Shown here piece after piece: positions 1-21,819 of a stretch of DNA of 64,000 bases. Position numbers and translations under genes: made by a program. The notes beneath the pieces are model-generated. The model had not been told where the DNA came from. It did not search any database and saw nothing but the letters and a program-made list of their open reading frames with translations. The DNA is from Hydractinia symbiolongicarpus. Taxonomy: Eukaryota > Cnidaria > Hydrozoa > Anthoathecata > Hydractiniidae. Where the stretch lies: assembly GCF_029227915.1 (NCBI RefSeq), contig NC_079884.1:15128001-15192000 (forward strand), written 5' to 3'. The stretch's first letter is position 1, and every line of letters begins with the position of its first letter.

Positions 1-726
1 TCATAATTTCCTCATGCATGAGCTAAAGGTGGAAAGCACAAGTTGGCCCAGCATGTGTTACTACATAATAATACAGGATAAACAGGCTTGTCTCACAACC
101 ATGTAATAATAATTAACATTATGAACACATTACAGCCAGTGATGCACTACATGTGCAACTAAATAATAATATAAACTACTGATAGCATAAAGAAATGATA
201 TCAAGTAATAATATAAGAACCAGTTCACACACTTTTATCTGTCCAATATTTGGCTGACTTAGAAAGCCTGACATCCCCATCATGCATGTAGCACTTGGGC
301 AGAACTCTTAGTCCCACTGCTGAAATTTTTACAACGATAGTAGCTAAATAGTTAAGCAATTAAACTATGCAGTTGAATGGACACTGTGCAGGTATTTACA
401 GACTTGTCCTGTTAAATAATCTAAACAGAGGTACCTGATGATGAAAACAAGCAGATAGGCAAAGCAACACTCATCAAGTACTAACACAGTTGGTTAAGAT
501 GCCTTAACTTCCTAATTCCCTAATCTATCTTTTGTGATCCCAAGAAAGGTGGTCAGTACAAGGTGGCTAAAGGGTTACCACAGTCACCACAATTAACATA
601 AGCTAAATGTTCATTTAGCTCCATCTCTAGCCATTAAAATGCAACATATCTGATGCCAAATTTCCATAGCTTTGTTGTTCTGTTTTTTTTTATAAAACAT
701 TATAAATTAATATTTTTTTTTTCTAG

Positions 727-9647
<8,921 letters not shown>

Positions 9648-9722
9648 GCCGTGTTCTTCTCGACATTTTGGGGTTTTGTTTTTTTTTAAAAAAGAGTTAC
9701 TAAATTAAAAAGCCTTCTCAGA

Positions 9723-9811
9723 AATATAGATGACAGTTGACCTGCATATAAAAATATAGATGACAGTTGACCTGCATATAAAATATAGATGACAGTTGAC
9801 CTGCATATAAA
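9723..9811 (+). repeat. Three tandem copies of a ~30-bp unit in the likely 3' UTR
   Basis: The unit containing ATATAGATGACAGTTGACC and then TGCATATAAA occurs three times back to back, starting about 75 nt after the GPR107-like stop codon and before the AATAAA at 9971. If transcribed, it lies in the 3' UTR. Confidence 0.85.
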
Positions 9812-11392
9812 ATTTAATTTCCAAAATCTTTATGCATGACACGTTTGATTATTGGGTTAAAAATGTTTTTTGAAAAATGTCGTTTTTGTTTGAAAAATGC
9901 GGAATTTAAGTTTGTGAATATTTTTCTCTTTCGTCTTCATTTGTTTCCTTAAGGTTTTTATTTGATTGATAATAAATGAATGCAGATATTTTGCACATGT
10001 TTGTTTTCAAATCATAGGGTGTATACACTCTGTCAGGAATGTTCAAAATATTGTCAAAACAAGACTCCAGAAAATTAGCAATTTCTTAGATATGCAAAAA
10101 TATCGGGAATTTTAGGTTTTATGGTCGATTAAAACTTGAAAATACTTCAGGGATTGAATTTAAGTTGTTAAAGAATTAGTAATAATTAAAAACTGTTCTA
10201 TTGTTACACTTGTATCAAATTTATTTAATAATTTTTTTTTTTTTTTTTTTTGGGGGGGGGGGGTGTGGTAATACAACGTTGCAATAGAATATCTGTACTA
10301 GCCCGTGGTAACTGAACTATGAGGGAAATGTGCAATATTTTACTCCTAAAATGGTCAGCAAAAGGGCTAATAATGGCTTAAGTTGAAACCTTGTATTTAG
10401 ATCTGTGCATTCATCATTTGGTGATCGTCTTACACGAGTAAATAAACCAGAGGCGAGGATGGTGCAAAAAACTTGAAAACCAACATGTTTCTTCCAAACG
10501 CGAATAAAAATAAATGCTAATAGCTGATGTGCATTGCAAGGTTACGGGTTGTTCAGATGGTTGTTCTTCTACGATATCAAGCTTGGATGAATTCTTACCA
10601 AACATTTTATTTTGTTCGAGTTGTTATTCGACTTATATTTTCACCTAGATAATTGGTATATACCAGTAAATACAAAATTTTGCTTTGATTCGCCTCGATG
10701 TTGTTTTTTTGTTGTAACTTTGTATTTCATTTCTTTGATTTTCTTTCTTATTTTCTATATACAATAGATCGCATAGAAGGAGCACAACCCAAATTGTCGG
10801 ACTGTTTTAACCAGTTTCTATTTTCTGCGCTGCTGCAATAGAGCACGCTTGCTAAGAATTTTTGTTTGATGTTTTAAAAATATAAATTTAAGATAAAACT
10901 AATGTATATTTATTGCAGTTGGGAAGTAAGAAAATCTATGTATTTAATTATTGTGAAAAAAACTGTGAATACAGAATCGTTTTTCAGATGCTATCTGGTT
11001 TTTATGTCTGTTAGATCGAGCTTTAGAATGACAAGAATGAATGGAGGTAGAGTAAACTAAAAATCCGAAATTACTTACAAATACGCGTATACACAAGCTA
11101 AAGACATTTGTACAAAATCGCAAAAATTTATTTAATCAATCTTTTTTCAATTTTTATAACAGAAGCGAGGAAAAATCTAATTAATGTGAAAATTTTGCGC
11201 GAAATTATTTTCATGAAACGACCCAATTCAAATATTTTGCGAGAATTTATTTTTGCGAATACGCCTTTGTTAAATAATCTTTGGAGGCAAATACTAAAAA
11301 CTTGACATTCAGCTTTGACAGGTTTCCAATCATTTTGCAACTATTTTTTAAAGATTTTTAAGAGGCTTTTAGTTGTTTGCAGGATACAATAC
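9812..11392. other. Intergenic, AT-rich
   Basis: It holds the probable 3' end of the GPR107-like gene, a homopolymer junction near 10232-10263 (about 22 T followed by about 12 G), and sequence near 11190-11260 carrying TTTTGCGCGAAATT-type motifs that recur elsewhere in the window. A 63-codon minus-strand frame at 10414-10605 has no recognisable domain. I see no supported gene. Confidence 0.5.
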
Positions 11393-11662
11393 TACCCACT
11401 GATAGCCTTGTGGTAGAGCGTTTGCTTCCAGTGCGAGAGGTCTGAGATTCAAACACCGGCTGAGTCATGCCAGAGACTATACGTGTGAATCTATCCTTTC
11501 TGCTTAGCGCTCAGCATGAGAATATGATATCTTTGACGGTTGTTTAGTTGAGCGGTTGCTGTGCTTGCACGATTTTTTGCAGAACCCTCGTTGATAGCAG
11601 TACCAATAAGAACTGGGGAGGTTATCCTGGGTAAAGAATTTTAGTAATAATAATAATAATTT
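11393..11662 (+). mobile_element. tRNA-derived SINE with (TAA)n tail
   Basis: A tRNA-like head has an A-box-like stretch (TAGCCTTGTGGTAGAGCG) and a B-box-like stretch (GAGATTCAAACACC). A conserved-looking body follows, ending in TTTAGTAATAATAATAATAAT. This fits a Pol III SINE inserted in plus orientation. Confidence 0.75.
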
Positions 11663-12530
11663 AGGAGAATTAGGATTAGTGAAAGTGTAACTCAGAATCC
11701 CAAGAATCATGGATGTTAAAGGAATTGAACGAGAAAAACAAATTGGATTGTGCTGATTTTATTTTTATTTATTATTATTTATTTAGTTTATGTAGAACGT
11801 AATTATATTTGAGTTATATTACACAAAAAATAATCAATTTTAAAAATTGAGGTTGATAAATGGAGGTTCCCTAAAATTTCTTGATTTTTAGATTTCACAA
11901 AAAAATCAGGAATTTTTCAAGATTACATATGATTGGTAGAGGTTTCTTTTGAGGGGAGGGGAGAATTAAATATTTCGCGGGAATCTAAATTTGCGAGTAA
12001 GATTTCTGGTTGCAAAACTTTCAGTAATAACATTATGCTTGAACAATTTTTCAGATCTCCAGACAGAGCAAGAATGCTTGGAGTAAAATATTTTTGTTGT
12101 ATCAAGTGTAGTCGCTTCGGTATTTTTCCAATGGTAAAATAAATCCCGGTTATTTCGTCAAGGAAAGCACTTGAATCACCCTTTAGTGACGTTGTTGAAT
12201 CCATGTTAGACAGAATATATTTTCACTCGTCAAATAATTCCCTCTCCCCACAAACAAGAAAAAGACAAGTTTGTTTTAAGTAAGATTTTTCTATTCTGTT
12301 AGAATAAAAGCATAAAAATTTTTGTTTTTATTTTTTCCTAATCTGTATTATATTAGTATAAATAAAATATAAATATATATAAAAATCAACAAAAAAATAT
12401 TTTAAAAGCAACTACCAGCATTTAAAAAATCATAACACAAGAGCAGGCCTATAACAGCACCATGCAGTGGTTAGAATGTCAATCATGGGTTGATCTGACG
12501 CCGCGTGAATTTGTTTTCAGGCAGGCCTTA
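11663..12530. other. Intergenic, nothing supported
   Basis: AT-rich sequence. Overlapping short open frames at 11923-12204 on both strands show no domain and are probably chance. Confidence 0.5.
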
Positions 12531-12578
12531 ATTTATTATCCACAAAAAACTCATGTCTTCATTGTCGAATCATAATGC

Positions 12579-14919
12579 TTATTTTGACTTAATTTTCTCC
12601 AGCAAGTGTTCTAATCGATTCACCATCAAAGGTTGTCCTCGTTTGGTCTTCTTTGATAATTTTTTTGTAAGCTTCTTCCGTTTGGCGATGTTTTTGGAAA
12701 CTTGCTCGTTGTGCAAAGACAAGTTTGCTTTCAACTCCTGAAATTTAAAAAATAAAGACTGATTAAGAAATTATTCGCTATTATTTTTTCAATTTTGTGA
12801 AAATGAGTTCCCGCTAAACTTGATGAAATTAAAGCGACTGATGAAATTCGCGGAAATTATTTTTTTTTCCCGAAAACGATTTACACTAACATTTCTTCTG
12901 ATTAGCACTAGCATAATATATATGTGAATTTTAACTTTAGCGGTCTTTATTTTACGCCTCTTACATAAAAGCCCTCGAAAAACGTATAAATTGAGGAACA
13001 AAATACTAGGAACTTTTTTCCCATAAAATGCTAAAACTAGCAAAAATTAGTTTTCGTGAAAATTAAATTTTATTTTCACAAAATTTCTGGTGGAAATATA
13101 TTACCTTAGTGTACACCGTTGAAACATGTACCCTCATGTGCAGCAGACACCAAACCAAGTGAATGCGCACCTGTTTCACTAACATCAACACAGAAAAAAG
13201 CATCCAGTCAGTAGACAAATAAAATATACCTCATATTTACGCTTTCTCTCTGCTTCGATATTTTGATAGTTAATTTCAACAAGTTTTAAATTGTTCAACG
13301 ATTTGCTGCGCTTGTCACCAATTATGTGTGCTGGATGTGAAGTGTCATTGTAATCAGTGTCGATAGTGTCACATGTTTTGCTAAAAAGTAAAAGAAAATG
13401 TTGATAAACAAAACATCACAAAAATAAATAAAGAAAATTTGTATTTCTAAGATCCGTTCTCGTCAACTTTTAGATAAATTTCTTTATAAAGCGCAGCCAT
13501 CTTTCACGCCGATGTATGCAGTAGCATTCACTTCACCCGAATGTCACTTTAGTCGGTTTGCATGAAATTTTGACACTGGCAGTGAATTTCCACTTCTCTC
13601 AAAAAGTGCGATTTCTATATAACCTTCTTGATAGTCTTCAGAAGCTCGAAACTGCTTAACAAAAGCAGGAATATCGCTTTTATAGGTGAAATAAAAATAT
13701 CTTTACAGCTAAAAATGTAACAAGGCTGATAAAAATAAACAAACACGAAGAGTTTATGCGTTGAACAATATTGAAGGTATAAAAATCTAATTTTCGTTAG
13801 CAACATAAAGTAACGTATACTAAACTTCTTCGGAACTGATAAAATTAACCACCAGTCTCTGTGATATGAGCAAGTTCAATTAAAGGCATGAAAATAATAA
13901 TTCGCAAAAAAATTCTTTACGAAATATCTCGACATGACTGATTCGCGAAATCTATTCTTCGCGAAATATATTGGATTATATATTGGACCTCGAAAAAAAG
14001 TCCAAAAACAACAACATTCTTTTCCTTAAGGTATTACTAGTTGGACAGGCTGTGTGCACTTCGTACTGCTTACACCTTCCCTATTTTCTGCACCTCTCAT
14101 ACCCAGTGTTACGATTGTTAAAATATGCATACTTTAAAAGCGTAGAAGAATCTTCTGCGAAACTTTCTCGGAGAGTATCATGTGCCAGTGGTTTAATCAC
14201 ACATTCCTTTGTATCTTCTTTTTCTGGTTCATTCTTCTTCTTTTTCATCTTACGTCTGAACCTGTGTAAAAATTTCCTTTTCTGAAGCGCAGCAAATCCA
14301 TGTCCTAAAAAAAAATATTATTTTAAGTATAAATGTTGCCAATGTTTCCCTATTGCGTATGCGTTAGTCTTCCATAGCTACTAAACAATTATGCCAATTG
14401 TATTCGTATCTGAATTGATTTTTGTTTAAAAGAAGTAAACGTCGAAAGGCCTTTCGAAGAAGAAGTATTCAATGAGAGACCCACCACCCCACAAAAAAAT
14501 AATTAAAAAAGGTCCACTTAAGACTAAACATGATTGATTTACCTTATTGGCACAATTTTAAATTCAATTTCATACATTTTTTGCTCAGTAGGACCAACTA
14601 TGGCACAGTCTCTTTAGCCATTTCATACAAGGAAAAAGGTGCATAAATTTACAATTTCTTTAACTGAAAATATGTGGCTACGTTTCTAGTACTGATAAAT
14701 TTTAAGCTGATCTAGACCATACAAAGCTGATCTAAAACCATACAAAAATAAAATAAAGACCAAACACAAACCTTCTTTAGAGTTTCCCAGATATGATTTG
14801 AATTTGCTTTTGTTATAAATCTTTTTGTTTTTCCGTTTTCTTTCATTACTTGTCAAGTCTTTTGCACTAGCCTTTTTGTTGGCTGTTCGAAAACTTGGGG
14901 TAGTTTTTGGACGACCCAT
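12579..14919 (-). CDS. CCDC59: CCDC59/FYV7-family rRNA-processing protein
   Basis: Four exons on the minus strand: 14919-14772, 14304-14133, 13380-13230, 12737-12579; splice phases agree and give 209 residues. The N-terminal block YLGNSKEGHGFAALQKRKFLHRF matches the family's VGxxxEGxGFAxRRK region, and the C-terminal block KKLSKKTKRGQPLMVNRLEHLLEKI matches the family signature KKTKKGQPxxxxxxxxLLxKI (both from memory, split by basic linkers). Members (yeast Fyv7, human CCDC59/TAP26) are small basic nucleolar proteins; Fyv7 acts in small-subunit pre-rRNA processing. Composition is strongly Lys/Arg-rich and helical. I chose the Met at 14919 (MGRPK); an in-frame Met at 14940 is possible. A minus-strand AATAAA lies at 12539-12534, about 40 nt after the stop. 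Confidence 0.85.
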
Positions 14920-15618
14920 GTAGCTTTTGTCTACGTGCAAATAAAGAAGTTAAGATCATGTCAAGAAATAAAATCATACTGAGTTGATGACTTGAAACAA
15001 TGGAAGCAAGACAAATATAATTGTATTGTTGAGCAGATAAAAGGATTTATTTGTAGAGAGTTGTTTCAATTGCTTTTTTCTATATTTGTTATTTTAAACA
15101 AATATTGTTTTTTAATGAAATCATGTTTATGCTGCAATTTAAATGTTTGTTATATAATTTAAACAAATATCCATGTCCTTTCTGTGTTTATATACTTGCA
15201 AGTTTAAGCAGAATAATTTACCCGATTATTTATTAATAATAGCCACAAAAAAATATAAAAAACATCAAAGACAAAATCAAATTATATGACTTTTTTTATG
15301 ATCTAAGCCATGACTTGTGGCCACACTGAAAACATTATACACAATACATTCAAAAGGGAAAACATTGCAGAATTCACTTACAATTTCTGTAGGTTTTAAA
15401 ACCAATATATACATTAGATACACAAAATATATATATACACATGTTAGAAACAAAAAAATATTAAATGACTAATTAAATGTAAATCTGTCCATGTTTACAA
15501 CAGTTTAAACAGTACAAGGAGAAAATCACTATGCACTTGGTCAACAATTAAGATTGGAAATCGTATGGGTGTTTTCAAAACCTTCGAAAATTTTTCTTGT
15601 TGTGAAAGGAATTCACTT
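14920..15618. other. Spacer between CCDC59-like and APC11 genes
   Basis: AT-rich, with repeated AAACAAATATT-like words near 15095-15175. It should hold the 5' region of the CCDC59-like gene and the 3' UTR of APC11; no discrete element was recognised. Confidence 0.4.
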
Positions 15619-15873
15619 CTAGTCTTTAAATTGCCACTCTCTTCGACACATTGGACACAACTGCTGCATTTGCTGCGAATTTAACCATTTTAATATGCAA
15701 TGCATATGAAACACGTGTGTACATTTACCCCACACTAATGGGCAGTCATCACCAGGAACCCTGCAGTCAGGGCAACAGCCATCAAATTGCATTCGACATA
15801 TTCCACAAGTTTCATCATTGGCCATCCAATGCCAAGCAGCAACAGCCATCCAACTTTTTAGTTTTACTTTCAT
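15619..15873 (-). CDS. ANAPC11: Anaphase-promoting complex subunit 11 (RING-H2)
   Basis: One uninterrupted 84-codon frame, the same length as human APC11. It begins MKVKLKSWMAVAAWHWMAND and has the expanded RING-H2 pattern: CGICRMQF, CCPDCRVPGDDCPLVWGKC, HVFHMHCILKWL, then LCPMCRREW. The zinc ligands and the CPLVWG insertion specific to APC11 are all present. It should be the catalytic RING subunit that pairs with the cullin APC2 and recruits E2 enzymes to ubiquitinate cyclins and securin. It lies on the same strand as the CCDC59-like gene, about 700 nt upstream of that gene's start. No clear minus-strand poly(A) signal was identified. Confidence 0.97.
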   Translation of the reverse strand: MKVKLKSWMAVAAWHWMANDETCGICRMQFDGCCPDCRVPGDDCPLVWGKCTHVFHMHCILKWLNSQQMQQLCPMCRREWQFKD

Positions 15874-16919
15874 TTTACTTATATCAGTTAACTAAGTAGA
15901 TAGCATAACAAACATAATTTAAAAAACAATACAATTCCTAATAAGACTATTAACTCCAAAATACAACATTTCTATAACCCATTTTATTTTTTAGAATTGT
16001 GTAAATAAGATTTCATTGATACCACTTACATTTCACAGACAAAGCAATCTCTTTTTAAAAATAGTGGTAGAATTTATTGCTGCCTTGTTTAAATTAGCAG
16101 CAGGGATATTTCATATAAAACTCTCTATAACTAGTAAAATAAAAAAGGACTATCAGTCATGGAACATGCAAACATTAGGACATAAAACTATGGTAATGAT
16201 TTGCTGCTTTCAATCTGGAATTGAACTGTTTTAAGTCATCTGAGAGTATGGAATCATTATCTCTTCTGGGACACTGTGGCACTACCTCTGGAAGATTCTT
16301 AAAATTCTTACATTATAACTGCGCAAATAAACCTACTATGTACTATGTATTGTTTTCGAAGCTATCATGTGAAACAGATAAACAATATAATATTGAAAAC
16401 GCATATAATTTTTTGACTCAGAGTTGGAGCTTAAACTTAATTGTCTACATTTGAAAAGATCACATAAAAAGTATTCTACTATCAAAAAACATTAAATATG
16501 CCCCAGAGTCACAGCAGGTTCCGTGAAATAAACAGGATACATAATGGTATCAGATGGTTTTGTTGTTTTGATCACATGTGTCTGTTGTATTTTTGATAAC
16601 AATGATTATAAGTTGTAGAGCATTGTGAGTGTTTATGAAAATAGGACAACAAAAATATACAGTTTTAGCATATTCATCGTCTTTTTGTTTAGAATGTAGT
16701 TTCTTATCAAAATACATATCTTCTCTGAACTGAAGACTCAAAAATATTCAGAAAATATGAGAAATAAAACCATTCTCAAACATTTTAAAATTAGGTGCCC
16801 CCAAAATCAGTATATATGTAAATGTTCAAATTGACCTGATAAGCCCCTGAGAGGTATTTCATCTCACAGAAACATTGTTAAAGTTATAAACTTCAACAAT
16901 GTTTCTGGTGATAATATGG
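15874..16919. other. Intergenic upstream of APC11
   Basis: AT-rich. It contains a short inverted repeat around 16872-16905 (AACATTGTTAAAG / AACTTCAACAATGTT). No supported gene. Confidence 0.4.
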
Positions 16920-17345
16920 GCAAGTATTATATTGAGTGAATATTACCCTGTCCCCGGGTTAACCCAAGCCATGTGAGGGAAATTTGGGATATGACACAAT
17001 GTGTAGGCTGTTAAATGTTGCAGGGAGTTGCCTGGTAGAAAAACGGACCCTTTGTGGTGCTGTAGTTTAGTGGTTATCACTCTTGTACTTTGTGGGATTC
17101 AATATGGGCAATTGAATATTACCATAGCCCCGGGTTCAGCCAAGTAAGGGAATTTGGGGAGATGGCATACTGTGTGAACCGCTGGATGTTGCAGGGAGTC
17201 CTCTGGCAAAGCGCTGACCCTATTTGAGTTTGCTTAGCTCAAAGAGAACATTAAATACTCTAGCACTCCCCATCAAAGCCATGGCCCCTCCTGGAAATAA
17301 TAGGCAGGGTATATCCCTCGATATTTGTGAGGATAGCCATGTAAA
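16920..17345 (+). mobile_element. tRNA-derived SINE, a partial and a full unit in tandem
   Basis: A partial unit (16920-17050) is followed by a full unit (17051-17345). The full unit has an A-box-like TAGTTTAGTGGTTATCAC and B-box-like GGGATTCAATATGG, then CCCCGGGTTCAGCC, then a tail with GAACATTAAATACTCTAG, CTCCTGGAAATAATAGG and GATATTTGTGAGGATAGCC. The same tail occurs inverted at 18060-18210 and 33970-34060. Confidence 0.8.
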
Positions 17346-18059
17346 ATAAGCATATCTATCATAAGGCAACCAGACAGTAAGTAATGATTATGATTTCGGT
17401 TTTGCGCAGCATGTTAATCCTGCAACAGTGTACCAATAACACGAAATCTCGTAATATAAGGCGCCAATGTGAAAAAATAAGGGGGCGCCATCGAAATTGA
17501 AAACACGCGTGCGGCGCGCAGGACAGCAGCAAAATTTTATTCTCCGGACATCTCCAACGAAGTACAGTTGTCGGTTGATATGTAGAAATAAGTGGAATCA
17601 TTTTCCCCGTTCCTTTGAAAATTATAAAACTTATAAGCCTTATAAAACTCTCTTAATTTCTTCGGCTAAGTGGAATAAGTGGAAATAAGTGGAACATTCG
17701 CTAATTGGAACCATTTTTTTAGTCCCTTTAACCAAATTACACCCTAGTAACTAGCACTTTTGCTTTTAACGATTTTCAAAAAACTTCCGAGGTTTTAACG
17801 TCTGAACGTGGTTTTTACGTTCGAATAATATATTTTTTTAAATAGTGCGTGGATTTGATTGATTTTGCGTGGTGACACATATTACAGCATAATTTAAGCT
17901 AAACAAACACTAAGAAATTGCAAAGTTTTGTTCTCGAGTGACTACATAAAAGTTACTCACATAAATTGAATTTGTTGTGTCTTATTCTTCCCTTTATGAA
18001 ATCTTTTGCTTATGTATTTTATCGAGGTTATAAAAATTGGCTCTTAGGTACATAGATAG

Positions 18060-18500
18060 ATTGATAGATATGCATAGTTCACATGGCTAACCTCACAAAT
18101 ATCGAGGAATATACCCTGTCTACTAATTCCAGGAGAGGCCATGCCTTAGATGGGGAGTCCTAGTGTATTTAATGCTCAATTTGAGCTACGCAGACCCAAC
18201 TAAAAAAATTCGCGCGATATCCGACGGGCTACACATGGTACTGTCTCCCGAATTTTTCTCACATGACTTGGGTAACCAGGTCATCCTCGTCCCCAGGGTT
18301 TGTTGCCTATTTCAAAGCCGCTAGCGCTTACTTAACGGCTAAACAAGTTTTTACACCGCTGGCCTCCATGTCAAACAGGCAAGCTCCCCTTGGGAAAAGG
18401 CTGTTAACCAGGGGTTATGGCAGCATTCACTCGCTAATACTGAAATGGGTTTACCGAACAAAGTGCGAGAATTATAACCACTAAGCTACCGCGCCACAAG
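18060..18500 (-). mobile_element. tRNA-derived SINE, same family, minus orientation
   Basis: Read on the minus strand it starts GGCGCGGTAGCTTAGTGG with a tRNA-like A box, passes CCCTGG and CATGTGAG motifs, and ends with GAGCATTAAATACAC, CTCCTGGAATTAGTAGACAG and ATATTTGTGAGGTTAGCC, followed by a TAGA-rich tail. It is longer than the 17051 copy by about 120 nt near 18280-18400. Confidence 0.75.
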
Positions 18501-20530
18501 AGAAAGGGAACGTTTATTTTAAGAACCAGTATAATCCGACCTGAGGCTGGTTTGTTCTTATCTTGTCCTTAATAGTAAAAACACAACTCCAGAACAGAGC
18601 TAAATTTTGTTCTTATTTGTGTAAAAATTGTTTTCAAGGTTCTCCGAAATTGATGTGTCTATTATAAAAAAAATTCGTGCTTTTGGTGCTAATAGAGTTC
18701 ATGATCAATAATCGAGCCAATATTACGCAGCTATTATTGATCACAAGTAAAACCAATTATCGTTAGCTTGAGAGAGAATTACAAAAGAATGTACATCCTG
18801 GATTATTCATAATTTATGGAAAAATCAGGACTTGGTTCGGTCTTAGGTCTTAAAAACAATGATTAAGCCAAAAGCTATTCTTATTATCCAGCAATTTCCG
18901 AGGCTTGTGTGTTCTTCAAAAATCTTTCTCACCCAAAATACATAGACTGACGATAAACTGTTTTTGATTTTATTTTCTAATTCTTATTAAAAAAAGAAGC
19001 GTTGGTTTGACATCTGTCAAGAAATGCAAAATTGTAGGCCCGTAGTACCAAGTTAGGTGTTGAAAATAAGAAAAAGGAGAGTATCCGTTTTCTTCAGTTA
19101 CCACAATCAGCATTAATTTTTTTTTAAAAAAATTGCATCGCTGTTAAATAATCTAAAAAGTCTATTTTGCAAAAGAAATTGATACTTTATCTTTAATCAC
19201 CCAAACTGGTCCACAGAACACTTTTTAATGTTGGTGAAACTGTTGCAATATCAGAAAATAAAAGAGAGCCATGGGGAGGAGGTTCCCCACACCCACCCAC
19301 AAAAGATTTTTATTCTGTCGAGCCTGGATTGTGTTTATGTTTTATTGTGCTTTGCATATGCTTTAGCTAAGTTGTACAAAAAAAACTTGCTTTATAGCTC
19401 AAATCGTTTGAATCCGAAGAGAAGAGGTTCAGGGTGCAGTCAGTCAATTACAAAAAGGCAAATATACAAACACGTCATTTCCTAGTTAGATAACTATTAA
19501 AAGATAACTACAAAATAAAAGAAGAGATTAGAGACGTCTAAACACATTTAAATAAAATGTTCACATTGAATAATAAATAAAACCGAAATGTTGATAGTAG
19601 GTCTTGACCCTAACTGTTAATGCTTGTTTTTAATATCACTTTAATAATTATTAACTTGTGTTAATTGTTTTTTATTATCTCGGTAAAGGACAATTTCCTG
19701 GTAGCCACGCGAGGGCTCGTGTCAATGGTTTATGTAGCTGGAATTAGAATAATTTCTTATGTTGTTCCGGTAAATCAGAAGAATTATTGAATTAAAGAAT
19801 TGTTGTAAATAGTTTTTCAAAAAGGAAAAGAATTCCAAATTTTGCTGTGGTTAATATTTCGCGAAAATAATTCTCACTCAGAAATATTTTTGTTTTGTTT
19901 TCTGCAAACAAAAATTAAACAAGTAATTTATTCTGTATTCTGAGCACAGGTTTTTTTGTTAATGTTTTAATTATGTGAGCAAATTGCCGTTCTAATGAGG
20001 ATAAAGGAGGAATTTTAAAAATGCTAAGGACAACGTCAGAGAATTTGGAAGCAGAAGGTGGTATTCGAATGCATACTTCAATTCTTAGGAATTAACGGAT
20101 ACGTAATGTATACTTTCCAAGTGTAATTTAAAATATTGTGTTGAGATAAAAAAATTCAAAAAAATTGGAACTTTTTTACTGTCATTGTGGTTGCTACCTA
20201 TCCTCGGTTAAATTGTACATCGGACCTTTAATCTGACCATAATTAGTTTCACACGTGAATTCTCGTGGTCAGTTTTAGCTCGAAGGTTTCAGAATTTTTT
20301 TTTTTGAAATATAAATAAATAAAACAATAAATAAACTTTTTTAAAAAGAACCATGGTATCTGAATTCAGCATAAGTAAGGGCAGGTAATAATAATAATAA
20401 CTTTTATGTTAATCAAGGGTGCAGAACTTTATTGAAGTCAGAGAAAAGTTAGAATAAAAAGAAAAACATAATGATTTTTTTAGCTTTAGCTAATTTCAAT
20501 TACTTAAACAAACATGAACTTCTTATACTT
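18501..20530. other. Intergenic, nothing supported
   Basis: AT-rich sequence with scattered short frames (for example 19228-19485 plus) that lack domains or plausible splice context. Confidence 0.4.
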
Positions 20531-20541
20531 TATTTTGATTT

Positions 20542-20706
20542 CTAGATGTAAAACGTTTTAGGCGCGGTCGGCAGTTTTTTTAGGACCTTTATTTTTGTAA
20601 GTACATAAATAGGATCAATCTTGTCCTCAGGAAGTTTTGCCACATGCGATACCTCAGGGATTTTCGCCTTTTTTCTGGCATGGACATGCGATACCTTAAA
20701 AAAGAA
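20542..20706 (-). other. Possible exon, function unknown
   Basis: On the minus strand a pyrimidine-rich stretch ending TTTTTTAAG is followed by an open frame to TAG at 20542 (VSHVHARKKAKIPEVSHVAK, then LPEDKIDPIYVLTKIKVLKK). The 11-nt word GTATCGCATGT is duplicated inside it. It lies downstream of paralog 1 on the same strand, but paralog 1 already ends in a stop. It could be an alternative 3' exon, a separate small gene or chance. Confidence 0.25.
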
Positions 20707-21819
20707 AAAAAGTCCTGGAGACGAGTATAAAACAGAATTATAAGTTTTAATCCAATCGGTACAACAATGTCTCAATTAAATCTTTACTGCTTACAATTTT
20801 TTTCAAAATAACTTTTTAAGAAATTATAAATTTGTAAAAATCCGATTCGTAAAAATCAAAACGTCTTTAAAGTTTTTCAAATGCTACAACTTTTAACAAA
20901 AAATTGAAAAATAGTGTGCAGATATACAGAGATTTATTGACACTACAATATACAAATATTTTTAAAACATACAAGAACTACTTTGGAGATTTAATTTAAT
21001 TTAATTTATTTATTGCCCACGTTCTAGACCTATCAGGTGCCTTCCTCACTATCCTCTTTTGAATGTCTATACAAGTGGGAATATCTAAAAACAATTTGTT
21101 TTATAAGATCAAAATCTATGATTTCATGGTTTTGTATCCATGAACATTATTCAATAAAGCAAAGAATAAAAAACACTTTTAGACTTTAAAACGGTAAAAA
21201 AGAGTATTTTCGTCTTCCTATAAGAAGTGAAGAAAAAAACAAATTCGTTAATTATAACTGTTTGTTGCTTTTCATTTTTTTTTTTAATTTCGTTGATCCA
21301 CTTCAAGCTTCTCAATTATAAGTTAGGGCTTCGACTTTACAGATAAAAAAAAACTAAGAATAAAAAATCAAAAAATAACAACACATAAATTTTTAAATAA
21401 ATCTACTATATTGACGTCACGCCCAGGTTCACCAAGCTAAAGAAGTCTAAAAATTTAGAATATCTTTTGATACCCATATCCTTATTACTTGATACGATAA
21501 CTGTAGTATATTCCCAAATTATAATAAAAATTGTCTAGGAATTAACTGAGGCTAAATACCCCATGGACATTAAGAACCATGAGGCTCTAACCGAAAACAG
21601 TAATTCTTGCGAAAAAAACAGTGCAAATTTTTGTTATTCTTTCAAATTTCTTCATTGAAGTACAACAGCTATTGTTTTGTTGCTTATTTGAGTAAGCTTA
21701 GCCATTATTAGTTAAAGTTTGATGTATTTGGTAGTTCAAGGCAATTTCGCACAAAATATCAACCATGTTTACAAATACAGCTACCATTTTTTATTCTTTT
21801 GATGTCAATAAAACATGTT

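Noticed and set aside
10414-10605. 63-codon minus-strand frame
   Set aside because: Composition looks plausible, but there is no signal, domain, splice or poly(A) support.
11393-11470. Possible functional tRNA gene
   Set aside because: A and B boxes are present, but the cloverleaf is not convincing and a SINE body with a TAA tail follows.
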